Assembly: GCA_019119815.1 (NCBI GenBank)
Contig: DWWH01000004.1
Span: 1-64,000 of the forward strand
Direction: 5' to 3'
DNA length: 64,000 nt
Source: Candidatus Eisenbergiella intestinipullorum
GTDB lineage: Bacteria; Bacillota; Clostridia; Lachnospirales; Lachnospiraceae
Shown here one piece after another: positions 16,529 to 25,141 of the stretch. Each line of letters opens with the position of its first letter. Within the stretch, counting starts at the first letter, position 1. Below the pieces are notes generated by a model. It had not been told where the DNA came from and made no database searches. It saw only the letters and a list, made by a program, of their open reading frames with translations. The translations under genes and the position numbers were made by a program.

Positions 16529-19447
16529 ATGAAGCTGGAAGAACTGACAAACTATTCCATCATTGAAACGCGCCGGATCGAGGATTTAAATTCCTTAAGC
16601 TGCCTGCTGGAGCATAAGAAGAGCGGGGCGAGGATCGCGTTGTTATCCAACGAGGATGAAAACAAGGTATTTTACATCGGATTCCGCACCCCGCCGAAGA
16701 ACAGCACGGGCGTGGCGCACATCATCGAGCATTCCGTGCTGGAAGGAAGCCGGGATTTCCCTGTGAAGGACCCTTTCATCGAGCTGGCAAAGGGAAGTCT
16801 GAACACCTTCTTAAACGCCATGACCTACCCGGACAAGACCGTATATCCGATTGCCAGCTGCAACGATACGGATTTCCAGAACCTGATGCACGTCTATCTG
16901 GACGCGGTATTTTATCCCAATATTTATAAAGAAAAGAAGATTTTTGAACAGGAAGGCTGGCACTATGAGCTGGAAAGCCCGGAGGCGGAGCTGACCATCA
17001 ACGGCGTGGTTTACAACGAGATGAAGGGCGCGTTTTCCTCTCCGGACGACGTACTGGAACGAAAAATTTCCGAAACCCTGTATCCTGACACCCCTTATGC
17101 CATGGAATCCGGCGGCGATCCGGATGTGATTCCGGAGCTGACCTGGGAGGAATTCCTTGATTTCCACCGGAAATTTTATCATCCTTCCAACAGCTATATC
17201 TATCTGTACGGAAATATGGACATGGCGGAGAAGCTGGACTATCTGGACCGGGAGTATCTTTCCCATTTTGACCGGATCGAAGTGGATTCGGAAATCCGCG
17301 TCCAGCCGCCATTTACGGAAAAAAAGGAGGCTGCCGCCCGGTATCCCATCACGGACAGCGAGCCGGAGACGGACAATACCTATCTGTCCTACAACATCGT
17401 GGTGGGAGACAACCTGGACCGGGAGCGCTATATCGCCTTCCAGGTGCTGGACTATGTCCTGTGCAGCGCGCCGGGCGCGCCCTTAAAGCAGGCTCTGCTG
17501 GACAAAAAGATCGGAAAGGACGTTTACAGCTATTATGAAAACGGCCTGCGCCAGCCCTATTTCAGCATCATCGCAAAGAACGCGAACCTGTCCGACAGGG
17601 ACGAATTCGTCAGGACAATAGAAGAGGAGCTTTCCCGCATCGCGAAGGAGGGCATGGATAAGAAGGCGTTAAAGGCCGGGCTGAATTACTACGAATTCCG
17701 GTACCGGGAAGCGGATTTCGGCTCCTGGCCTGCAGGTCTGATGTACGGCCTGCAGGTGATGGACAGCTGGCTGTACGATGACAGGAAGCCCTTCATCCAT
17801 ATTGAGGCGGGAGATACCTACAGGAGCCTGCGCGAAAAGGCGGATACCGACTATTTTGAACGGCTGATCGAGACCTGCATGATCGAAAACAGCCACAAGA
17901 GCATCCTGACCCTGGAGCCGGAGAAGGGCCTTTCCAGAGCGCATGATGAGCTGTTAAAAAAGAAGCTGGCCGACTATAAGGCCGGGCTTTCCGAAGAAGA
18001 GACCGACGCCATCATCCGGGAGACGAAGGCGCTACGGGAGTATCAGGAAACGCCCGATACAAAGGAGGCGCTGGCCTGCATTCCCCTTCTGAAGCGGGAG
18101 GACATCCGGAAGGAAGCGGAGCCGCTGGTCAATGAAATCGGATCGCTGGACGGCAGCACGGTGATGTATCATGAGCTGTTTACCAACCACATCAGCTATT
18201 TCCGTTTCCTCTTTGATCTGAAATCGGTGCCGGAGGAGCTGTTTTCCTATATCGGCATCCTGAAGGCGGCGCTGGGCTATGTGGATACCGAAAATCATTC
18301 CTATGACGAGCTGTTCCATGAGATCAACATGGAGACGGGCGGCATCACGGCGGTGACCAACCTGTTCACCAATGCGAAGAATCTGTCGGAGTGCCGGGTG
18401 ACCTTTGAGATCAAGGCAAAAACTCTGGAGGACAATCTTCCGAAGGCGGTGGAACTGGCACAGGAGATCATGCTGCACTCCCGTTTCGACGATGAGAAGC
18501 GGCTCTATGAGATTCTGGCAGAGCTGAAATCCCACCTGCAGTCCGCGCTCATTTCCGCCGGGCACAGCGTGGCGGCCGGACGCGCCATGTCCTATTTTTC
18601 CAGACCGGCGGCCATTCAGGAGCGCCTGAGCGGCATGCCCTTCTACCGTCTGGTGGACGATCTGGAGAAAAATTTCGACAGCAGGAAGGAGGAACTGAAA
18701 GACAGGCTGAACCGCCTGACACGCTGCATTTTCCGTCCGGAAAACCTGCTCATCGACTACATCGGAACCAGGGACCATTACGAAGAATTTCTGCGGCTTG
18801 CGAAAGCTGTGAAGGCCTCCCTCTTTACGGAGAGCCTGGCGGGAGAGCCATTCCGCGTTCATCCGGAAAAGAAAAACGAAGGCTTCCTGTCCGCCTCTCA
18901 GGTGCAGTATGTCTGTCGGGCCGGAAATTTCATCAATAAGGGCCTTTCCTATACCGGAGCCCTGCGCGTGCTGAAGGTGCTGATGAGCTACGAATATCTG
19001 TGGCAGGAGGTCCGCGTCAAGGGCGGCGCCTACGGCTGCATGTGCTCCTTCGGAAAGAGCGGGGACAGCTACTTCGTTTCCTACCGGGATCCCGGCCTGA
19101 AAAGCACGGTGGAGGTCTATGAGAGGGCAGCGGATTTCGTGGAAGCCTTTGACGGAGACGAGCGCACCATGACCCAGTACATCATCGGCGCGGTCAGCGA
19201 GATGGACACGCCCTTAAATCCCGCAGCCAGGGGTCTGCGTTCCATGAGCGCTTATCTGACCAGCCAGACGCTTGACGATCTGCAGAAGGAGAGGGATGAG
19301 GTACTTTCCGCCACACAGGAGGACATCCGCGCTCTGGCAGCTCATATCCGCGCGTTTATGCAGGATGACTGCCTGTGCGTGGTGGGAAATGAGGAAAAGC
19401 TCCGGGAAGAGGAGGGGCTGTTCCTGCATCTGGAAAGTCTGTATTAA
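16529..19447 (+). CDS. M16C family zinc metalloprotease (presequence protease-like)
   Basis: A 972-residue peptidase of the insulinase superfamily, subfamily M16C, which forms a closed chamber and degrades peptides. The inverted zinc motif HIIEH is at residues 64-68, followed by a distal glutamate in NEMKGAFSSPDDV. The C-terminal half contains the M16C-associated region and the substrate-clamping YLWQEVRVKGGAYGCM segment. Length matches bacterial and organellar PreP proteins. The start at 16529 is set by TTGGAGG; an upstream in-frame ATG lacks a site. No export signal is visible, so it is likely cytoplasmic. Confidence 0.9.
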   Translation: MKLEELTNYSIIETRRIEDLNSLSCLLEHKKSGARIALLSNEDENKVFYIGFRTPPKNSTGVAHIIEHSVLEGSRDFPVKDPFIELAKGSLNTFLNAMTYPDKTVYPIASCNDTDFQNLMHVYLDAVFYPNIYKEKKIFEQEGWHYELESPEAELTINGVVYNEMKGAFSSPDDVLERKISETLYPDTPYAMESGGDPDVIPELTWEEFLDFHRKFYHPSNSYIYLYGNMDMAEKLDYLDREYLSHFDRIEVDSEIRVQPPFTEKKEAAARYPITDSEPETDNTYLSYNIVVGDNLDRERYIAFQVLDYVLCSAPGAPLKQALLDKKIGKDVYSYYENGLRQPYFSIIAKNANLSDRDEFVRTIEEELSRIAKEGMDKKALKAGLNYYEFRYREADFGSWPAGLMYGLQVMDSWLYDDRKPFIHIEAGDTYRSLREKADTDYFERLIETCMIENSHKSILTLEPEKGLSRAHDELLKKKLADYKAGLSEEETDAIIRETKALREYQETPDTKEALACIPLLKREDIRKEAEPLVNEIGSLDGSTVMYHELFTNHISYFRFLFDLKSVPEELFSYIGILKAALGYVDTENHSYDELFHEINMETGGITAVTNLFTNAKNLSECRVTFEIKAKTLEDNLPKAVELAQEIMLHSRFDDEKRLYEILAELKSHLQSALISAGHSVAAGRAMSYFSRPAAIQERLSGMPFYRLVDDLEKNFDSRKEELKDRLNRLTRCIFRPENLLIDYIGTRDHYEEFLRLAKAVKASLFTESLAGEPFRVHPEKKNEGFLSASQVQYVCRAGNFINKGLSYTGALRVLKVLMSYEYLWQEVRVKGGAYGCMCSFGKSGDSYFVSYRDPGLKSTVEVYERAADFVEAFDGDERTMTQYIIGAVSEMDTPLNPAARGLRSMSAYLTSQTLDDLQKERDEVLSATQEDIRALAAHIRAFMQDDCLCVVGNEEKLREEEGLFLHLESLY

Positions 19448-19471
19448 TATGAATTACAGGGAGGGATTTTC

Positions 19472-20605
19472 ATGAAGGGAAAAATGGCTCTGCTTGCTGC
19501 GGCACTTCTGGTCATGCTCACCATTCCGGCCTGCGGCTCCGGTTCTTCGGATTCCGCATCCATCAGCACCATGTCGTCGGGTGCGGGAGCCGCGCTGGAA
19601 AACGGAATCTATGAAGAGGCCGCTGAATGGGATATGGGGACGGCCTCTTCCGCGGACATTTCCGCGGAAATATCTGCGGAGGAAGCCGCTGCGATTGACG
19701 AAAACGAAGCTTCCGACCGGAAGCTGATCAAAAACGTGAGCCTGACGGTGGAAACGGAGGATTATTCCGGCCTGATTTCCAGTGTCCAGAGCCGTGTGGA
19801 GGAGCTTGGCGGTTATACGGAAAGCTATGAATCCTACAACGAAAGCACGGTGGGAAGCCGGAGCGCCAGCCTGACTCTGCGGATCCCGGCAGACCGGCTG
19901 GAGGAATTTGTCTCCCGTGTGGAGGAGCTTTCCAATATCGTTTCCCGTGAAGAAACGGTGGAGGATATAACCCTTTCCTACGTGGATCTGGAAAGCCGCA
20001 GACGCATGTATGAGGAAGAGGAGGAGCGGCTCCTTTCACTGCTGGATCAGGCGGAAACGCTGGAGGAGATTATCGCTCTGGAAAACCGTCTCACGGAGGT
20101 CCGCTATCAGCTGGAAAGCATGGAATCCCAGCTTCGCGCCATGGACAATCAGGTGAGCTACAGCACGGTCTATCTGTCCATTGATGAGGTGGAACGCTAC
20201 ACGCCGCCTGCCGAAAAGGGAACCTGGGAACGCATCCGGGTGGGCTTTGCGGAAAACGTATACCGGGTAGGAAACGGAATCCGGGAATTTTTTATCGGCT
20301 TCGTCATTTCCCTTCCTGTCCTCTTCGTCCTCGCCGTTATCATCGTACTGCTGGTGTTCGTGATCCGTCTGCTTCTGCGCATTTCGGACAAGAACAATGC
20401 GAAAAGAGCGGCGCGGCGCAGAAATACGGGGCCGGTCTGCCATCCCGGGGCCGGTCCCTCCGGCGGTCCGTTTCCGGGTCCGTCCGGTGCTCCCTGTGCT
20501 CCTTTTTTTGCTCCGCCCGAGACCGCTTCCGCAGCGGACGCAAAGAAGGAAGAAAATGGCAGGCAGGAACATGCCGCCGGTCCGCAGGACCAGACGAAAA
20601 GCTGA
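19472..20605 (+). CDS. DUF4349 lipoprotein with C-terminal membrane anchor
   Basis: A 377-residue protein with a lipoprotein signal (LLVMLTIPACGS; lipid cysteine at about residue 21). A serine/glutamate-rich linker follows. The DUF4349 domain runs from about 85 to 245 (KLIKNVSLTVETEDYSGLIS, then SYVDLESRRRMYEEEEERLL), including a long coiled coil. A transmembrane helix lies near 270-295 and a proline/glycine-rich tail ends the protein. The family is exported and of unknown role, sometimes linked to envelope sensing. It starts 24 bases after the protease and likely shares its transcript. Confidence 0.8.
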   Translation: MKGKMALLAAALLVMLTIPACGSGSSDSASISTMSSGAGAALENGIYEEAAEWDMGTASSADISAEISAEEAAAIDENEASDRKLIKNVSLTVETEDYSGLISSVQSRVEELGGYTESYESYNESTVGSRSASLTLRIPADRLEEFVSRVEELSNIVSREETVEDITLSYVDLESRRRMYEEEEERLLSLLDQAETLEEIIALENRLTEVRYQLESMESQLRAMDNQVSYSTVYLSIDEVERYTPPAEKGTWERIRVGFAENVYRVGNGIREFFIGFVISLPVLFVLAVIIVLLVFVIRLLLRISDKNNAKRAARRRNTGPVCHPGAGPSGGPFPGPSGAPCAPFFAPPETASAADAKKEENGRQEHAAGPQDQTKS

Positions 20606-20692
20606 AACCAGGGAAACAAAAAACGGAAAAACAATACCAGGAAAGTCCGGCGAAAGCAGAGCGGTTGCCGGCTTTCCGGAATGGAGAACAGA

Positions 20693-21682
20693 ATGGATCT
20701 TGACGCATATTTTGCAGAGCATGGCTCCGGCGGCACAGGGCCGCAGGGGGCGGGAGACGGCGCGGCTGCCGGAACGAAACAAAACTTCCGTTCCGGCTTT
20801 GCCACATTGATCGGAAGACCGAACGTGGGAAAATCCACCCTTATCAACCGGCTGGTGGGACAGAAGGTTTCCATCACCTCGCGCAAGCCTCAGACCACCA
20901 GAAACCGCATTCAGGCAGTCTATACGGGAGAGGAGGGGCAGATCGTATTCCTGGATACGCCGGGCATCAACCGGGCAAGGAACAAGCTGGGAAACTATAT
21001 GCTCCGCGCTGCGGAAGGGACGCTGCGCGACGTGGATGTGATCCTGTGGCTGGTGGAGCCCACGACCTTCATCGGGGCCGGAGAGCGCTATATCATTGAA
21101 CAGCTGAAAAAGGCCCGGATCCACACGCCGGTCATCCTGGTGATCAACAAAACCGATACGGTGAAAAAGGATGAAGTCTATCCGGCCATAGACGCTTACC
21201 GGAAGGAGCTGGATTTTGCGGAGATCGTTCCGGTCTCCGCCAGGACAGGTGCGAACACGGACGAGCTGATCCGCTGCATTCTGAAATACCTGCCTTACGG
21301 AGACCCCTTTTATGATGAAGATACCGTCACCGACCAGCCGGAGCGTCAGATCGTGGCGGAGCTGATCCGGGAAAAGGCGCTGCGCTGCCTGGGCGACGAG
21401 GTGCCGCACGGCATCGCCGTTGCGGTGGAGAGCATGAAGCAGCGCGGCCAGATTACGGACATTGAAGCAACCATCATCTGTGAAAGGGATTCCCACAAGG
21501 GCATCATCATCGGCAAGGGCGGAGCAATGCTGAAAACCATCGGCTCCAAAGCCCGCGTTGATATGGAGGAGATGCTGGGCAGCCGCGTCAACCTCCAGCT
21601 CTGGGTGAAGGTAAAAAAAGACTGGCGTGACAGCGATTTCCTCTTAAAAAATTTTGGCTACGATCCGAAGGATACCGTATAG
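20693..21682 (+). CDS. era: GTPase Era
   Basis: A 329-residue ribosome-assembly GTPase that binds the 3' end of 16S rRNA. G1 GRPNVGKST, G2 TTRNR, G3 DTPG and G4 NKTD are all present, and the C-terminal KH domain has IIIGKGGAMLKTIG. Era usually starts just before FRSGFATLIGRP; here about 34 extra residues rich in glycine and alanine precede it (MDLDAYFAEHGSGGTGP). I chose ATG 20693, with GGAG 7 bases upstream, over ATG 20681. It precedes yqzL and recO, the standard Firmicutes order. Confidence 0.93.
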   Translation: MDLDAYFAEHGSGGTGPQGAGDGAAAGTKQNFRSGFATLIGRPNVGKSTLINRLVGQKVSITSRKPQTTRNRIQAVYTGEEGQIVFLDTPGINRARNKLGNYMLRAAEGTLRDVDVILWLVEPTTFIGAGERYIIEQLKKARIHTPVILVINKTDTVKKDEVYPAIDAYRKELDFAEIVPVSARTGANTDELIRCILKYLPYGDPFYDEDTVTDQPERQIVAELIREKALRCLGDEVPHGIAVAVESMKQRGQITDIEATIICERDSHKGIIIGKGGAMLKTIGSKARVDMEEMLGSRVNLQLWVKVKKDWRDSDFLLKNFGYDPKDTV

Positions 21683-21822
21683 AAGAGCCCGAAACGGCAG
21701 AACCTAATACCATCCGTTTTTGAAAAACAGAAGAAAATATCGGAACACGCGGACGGGCAGCATATCGCGGAAAGCCCGTTCCGCGTGCCTGAAGCGCAAA
21801 GCACTTCGGAATGGAGGAAGCA

Positions 21823-21996
21823 ATGGAGGACAGGAACGAATGGAACCGGTTTTATCTGTCGGGAAAGGTGGAGGATTATCTGAGATACGCCGCAAAGGCA
21901 AAAGAGGAGAAAGGGAAGACGGGAACGAATACTTATGCAGGATTTACTTACGGTGACAGGCCTCGTCCTGAAGGCGGAGCCGATCGGCGAATATGA
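21823..21996 (+). CDS. yqzL: YqzL-like small protein
   Basis: A 57-residue protein with the pattern EWNRFYLSGKVEDYLRYAA, which fits the short YqzL family (W..F..SG..DYL.Y) that lies between era and recO in Firmicutes. Its role is unknown. The start is set by GGAGG 5 bases before ATG 21823. The C-terminal half is longer than usual and overlaps the start of recO by 62 bases, suggesting coupled translation. Confidence 0.65.
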   Translation: MEDRNEWNRFYLSGKVEDYLRYAAKAKEEKGKTGTNTYAGFTYGDRPRPEGGADRRI

Positions 21997-22582
21997 CAAA
22001 AGAGTGGTCATCCTGACGAAGGAGAGGGGAAAGCTCGCTGCGTTTGCCAGAGGCGCAAGGAAGCCAAACAGCCGCCTGCTTGCCCCCTCCTGTCCGTTTT
22101 CCTTCGGTCAGTTCAGTCTGTATGCAGGACGAAATTCCTATACCCTGACGGAGGCCAGCATTTCCAATTATTTTGAAGCGCTCCGGAAGGATTTTGAAGG
22201 CGCCTGCTACGGCATGTATTTTCTGGAGATCTGCGATCACTGCACCCGCGAAAACAACGATGAAAGAGAGCTTCTGAAGCTCCTCTATCAGTCCTTGCGG
22301 GCGCTCTGCGTTTCCAGCATTCCTCAGAAACTGGTCCGCTACATATTTGAGATCCGCACCGTGGTAATCAACGGAGAGTTTCCGGGCATTCCCGATGAAT
22401 CCAAATGGCTGGACTCCACCCGATACGCCATCCGTCATATCACGGCCGCGCCGGTGGAAAAGCTGTACACCTTTACCGTCAGTCCTCCGGTGCTCGGCGA
22501 GCTGAAACAGCTTTCCGATTTTTACCGGAAACGTTTCCTGAATGAGCCGTTTAACAGCCTGCAGATGCTGGACCTGCTGTGA
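21935..22582 (+). CDS. recO: DNA repair protein RecO
   Basis: A 215-residue recombination mediator that loads RecA with RecR. The N-terminal OB fold is typical (VTGLVLKAEPIGEYDKRVVI, then KLAAFARGARKPNSRL), followed by the helical domain. It is shorter than many clostridial RecO proteins (about 240-255) and no CxxC zinc-finger pairs are visible near residues 140-180, where some homologues carry them. Its start lies within yqzL. Confidence 0.88.
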   Translation: MQDLLTVTGLVLKAEPIGEYDKRVVILTKERGKLAAFARGARKPNSRLLAPSCPFSFGQFSLYAGRNSYTLTEASISNYFEALRKDFEGACYGMYFLEICDHCTRENNDERELLKLLYQSLRALCVSSIPQKLVRYIFEIRTVVINGEFPGIPDESKWLDSTRYAIRHITAAPVEKLYTFTVSPPVLGELKQLSDFYRKRFLNEPFNSLQMLDLL

Positions 22583-22632
22583 GCTCCCTGGTTCCGGAAA
22601 ATTTACAGGCCTCCGGATCCGGAAAATTTGGG

Positions 22633-22661
22633 TTGAAAAACGCAGGCAGGTTGGATATAAT
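22633..22661 (+). promoter_or_regulatory. Sigma-A promoter of the 22751 lipoprotein gene
   Basis: TTGAAA (22633-22638), 17 bases, TATAAT (22656-22661). Upstream, TCCGGAAAATTT occurs twice as a direct repeat (about 22590-22630). Confidence 0.85.
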
Positions 22662-22750
22662 GGGGAAGATATGTGCGCAGCCATGCGGAATGCGGTGTAT
22701 ATCTGTTTACGGACAACGGGGAAGATACGGAAAAATGTGAGGATTTCTAT

Positions 22751-23335
22751 ATGCGAAAAATGGTTTTGCTTCTTCTGGCGGCGGCTCTGCTGCTTTCCGG
22801 ATGCGGCGGGGACAAAAGTACGGAAGCTGTGACGAATCTGGAATTTAAGAAAAACGGCGAAGTCGTCCACTCCATTGTGGAGGATTTTTCTGCTTCCTAT
22901 TACAGTCTGGATGAGCTTGAGAGCGAAGTCCAGGCACAGGTGGACGCCTACAACGATAAGGCGGGAAGCCGTCGGATCTCCCTGGATTCCGCAGAGGTTT
23001 CCGACGGGGTGATCACCATGGTCATGACCTATAAGGGAGCGGAGGACTACTCCTCCTTTTACCGGCAGGCCCTGTTCTGCGGAACGGTGAGGGATGCCTT
23101 TCATGCCGGCTACGACCTCAACGTGGAGCTTACAGGCGTCCGGGAAGAAAATACGACGATCGGCCGGCAGGACATCCTGGAAATGGGAGACCGGCATATC
23201 ATCGTCGTGCGTGAGCAGGTGGTCGTCAGACCCTACGGGGATATTCTGTATACCAGTGCGGGCGTCGAGGTCTCCGGCAAAAGAGAAGCGTCGGTGACGG
23301 ATTCCCAGGCACTTTCTTATATCATCTTCAAATAA
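22751..23335 (+). CDS. Lipoprotein of unknown function
   Basis: A 194-residue protein with a clear lipobox ([15 protein letters not shown]; lipid cysteine at residue 18). The rest is a small soluble domain ([39 protein letters not shown]) without a motif I recognise. The start at 22751 has GAGG 8 bases upstream, and the gene has its own promoter at 22633. Confidence 0.75.
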   Translation: MRKMVLLLLAAALLLSGCGGDKSTEAVTNLEFKKNGEVVHSIVEDFSASYYSLDELESEVQAQVDAYNDKAGSRRISLDSAEVSDGVITMVMTYKGAEDYSSFYRQALFCGTVRDAFHAGYDLNVELTGVREENTTIGRQDILEMGDRHIIVVREQVVVRPYGDILYTSAGVEVSGKREASVTDSQALSYIIFK

Positions 23336-23489
23336 AAACCTACGGTGGATCATACTGCGGTGGAAAGGAAGATGTCGCCTGATGGCAACCGCGCCCGGCG
23401 CGAATGGTGCGCATGATGCGTACCGCATCAGGACGTACACTTTTTTACAAAATCATATGCCGTCGGTACGGCAGAATGGAGAGAAAAGT
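23336..23489 (+). promoter_or_regulatory. Structured leader of glycyl-tRNA synthetase gene
   Basis: This 154-base spacer can fold into a branched structure: outer arms CCTGATG/CATCAGG with inner GATGCG/CGCATC, followed by a T6 run. Just before the ribosome site is GCCGT/ACGGC. The string TGGCAACCGCG recalls the T-box antiterminator, but the canonical T-box and stem I motifs were not found, so tRNA-sensing control is only a possibility. Confidence 0.4.
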
Positions 23490-24878
23490 ATGGAAAAGAC
23501 AATGGAAAAGATCGTGGCGCTCGCCAAGGCGAGAGGTTTTGTGTATCCCGGCTCCGAGATTTACGGCGGCCTTGCCAATACCTGGGATTACGGCAACCTT
23601 GGCGTGGAGCTGAAGAATAATGTGAAGAAGGCGTGGTGGCAGAAGTTCATCACCTCAAACCGCTACAATGTGGGCGTGGACTGCGCCATCCTGATGAATC
23701 CCCAGACCTGGGTGGCCAGCGGTCATCTGGGCGGCTTTTCCGACCCTTTGATGGACTGCCGGGAATGCCATGAGCGTTTCCGCGCGGATAAGCTGATCGA
23801 GGATTTCGCGGAGGAGAACGGCATTGCGCTGGACGGCTCTGTGGACGGCTGGAGCCAGGAAAAAATGATGGATTTCATCAAAGAGCACAATATTCCCTGT
23901 CCCACCTGCGGCAAGCATAACTTCACGGAGATCCGTCAGTTCAACCTGATGTTCAAGACCTTCCAGGGCGTGACAGAGGATGCGAAAAATACGGTATATC
24001 TGCGCCCGGAAACCGCACAGGGCATTTTTGTCAACTTTAAGAACGTGCAGCGCACCTCCCGAAAGAAGATTCCTTTCGGCATCGGTCAGATCGGAAAATC
24101 CTTCCGCAATGAGATCACGCCCGGCAACTTCACCTTCCGCACCAGAGAATTCGAACAGATGGAGCTGGAATTCTTCTGTGAGCCGGATACGGATCTGGAG
24201 TGGTTCGCTTACTGGAAGCAGTTCTGCATTGACTGGCTGAAGTCCCTCGGGATGAAGGAAGAGGAGATGCGCGTGCGTGACCATGAAAAGGAGGAGCTTT
24301 CCTTCTATTCCAAAGCCACCACGGACATCGAGTTCCTGTTCCCCTTCGGATGGGGTGAGCTGTGGGGAATCGCAGACAGAACGGATTACGACCTGAGCCG
24401 CCATGCGGAGGTTTCCGGACAGGATCTGAGTTATTTTGACGACCAGAAGAACAGAAAGTACATCCCTTACGTGATCGAGCCTTCTCTGGGTGCCGACCGC
24501 GTAGTCCTCGCCTTCCTCTGCTCTGCCTATGATGAGGAGGAGATCGGAGAAGGCGACGTGAGAACGGTGCTGCATTTCCATCCCGCTCTCGCGCCTGTGA
24601 AGATCGGCGTCCTTCCTCTTTCCAAGAAGCTGAACGAGGGGGCGGAAAAGATCTACGAGAAGCTGTCTCAGAAATACAACTGTGAATTTGACGACAGAGG
24701 CAACATCGGCAAGCGCTACCGCCGTCAGGACGAAATCGGCACGCCCTTCTGCGTGACCTATGATTTCGATTCTGAGACCGATCACTGCGTGACCGTCCGT
24801 TTCCGTGATTCCATGGAACAGGAGAGGGTGCCGATCGACAGCCTGGAAACGTATTTTGCGGATAAATTTGATTTTTGA
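23490..24878 (+). CDS. glyS: Glycyl-tRNA synthetase (alpha2 type)
   Basis: A 462-residue class II synthetase that charges tRNA-Gly. Class II motifs are visible: motif 1 region [14 protein letters not shown], motif 2 [17 protein letters not shown] with the following [14 protein letters not shown], and motif 3 [15 protein letters not shown]. The anticodon-binding domain occupies about 365-462. Two CxxC-like pairs (CRECH and CPTCGKH) in the insertion may hold zinc. The start at 23490 has GGAGAG upstream. Confidence 0.95.
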   Translation: MEKTMEKIVALAKARGFVYPGSEIYGGLANTWDYGNLGVELKNNVKKAWWQKFITSNRYNVGVDCAILMNPQTWVASGHLGGFSDPLMDCRECHERFRADKLIEDFAEENGIALDGSVDGWSQEKMMDFIKEHNIPCPTCGKHNFTEIRQFNLMFKTFQGVTEDAKNTVYLRPETAQGIFVNFKNVQRTSRKKIPFGIGQIGKSFRNEITPGNFTFRTREFEQMELEFFCEPDTDLEWFAYWKQFCIDWLKSLGMKEEEMRVRDHEKEELSFYSKATTDIEFLFPFGWGELWGIADRTDYDLSRHAEVSGQDLSYFDDQKNRKYIPYVIEPSLGADRVVLAFLCSAYDEEEIGEGDVRTVLHFHPALAPVKIGVLPLSKKLNEGAEKIYEKLSQKYNCEFDDRGNIGKRYRRQDEIGTPFCVTYDFDSETDHCVTVRFRDSMEQERVPIDSLETYFADKFDF

Positions 24879-24887
24879 TCGGACCGG

Positions 24888-24919
24888 GGCCGGAACAGAA
24901 GAACTGTTCCGGCCTTTTT
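24888..24919 (+). terminator. Terminator of glyS
   Basis: Perfect 11-bp stem GGCCGGAACAG/CTGTTCCGGCC, 5-base loop, then TTTTT. Confidence 0.92.
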
Positions 24920-25045
24920 GTCCCTTTCCTTTCGGAAGGCCGGCTCCAGGCACAGGTTATTTGTAGGAAATGAACAATTTTTCTGTAAAAGTGCGGAAAT
25001 TTATCTAAAAAATGACAAATTTAACGTGCATTATGCAGAAAGTTA

Positions 25046-25054
25046 TGTTATAAT
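25046..25054 (+). promoter_or_regulatory. Extended -10 promoter of ppdK
   Basis: TGTTATAAT: a perfect -10 hexamer (25049-25054) with an upstream TGn. No good -35 at the usual distance. It lies 88 bases before the start codon in an AT-rich stretch. Confidence 0.65.
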
Positions 25055-25141
25055 GAATTCGCAATAACGGACAGAAGTAACAAAAAAACTTCTGTCTGAA
25101 AACCATTACCAAATATTTTGTTCAAAGGGGGAACTGATCAA

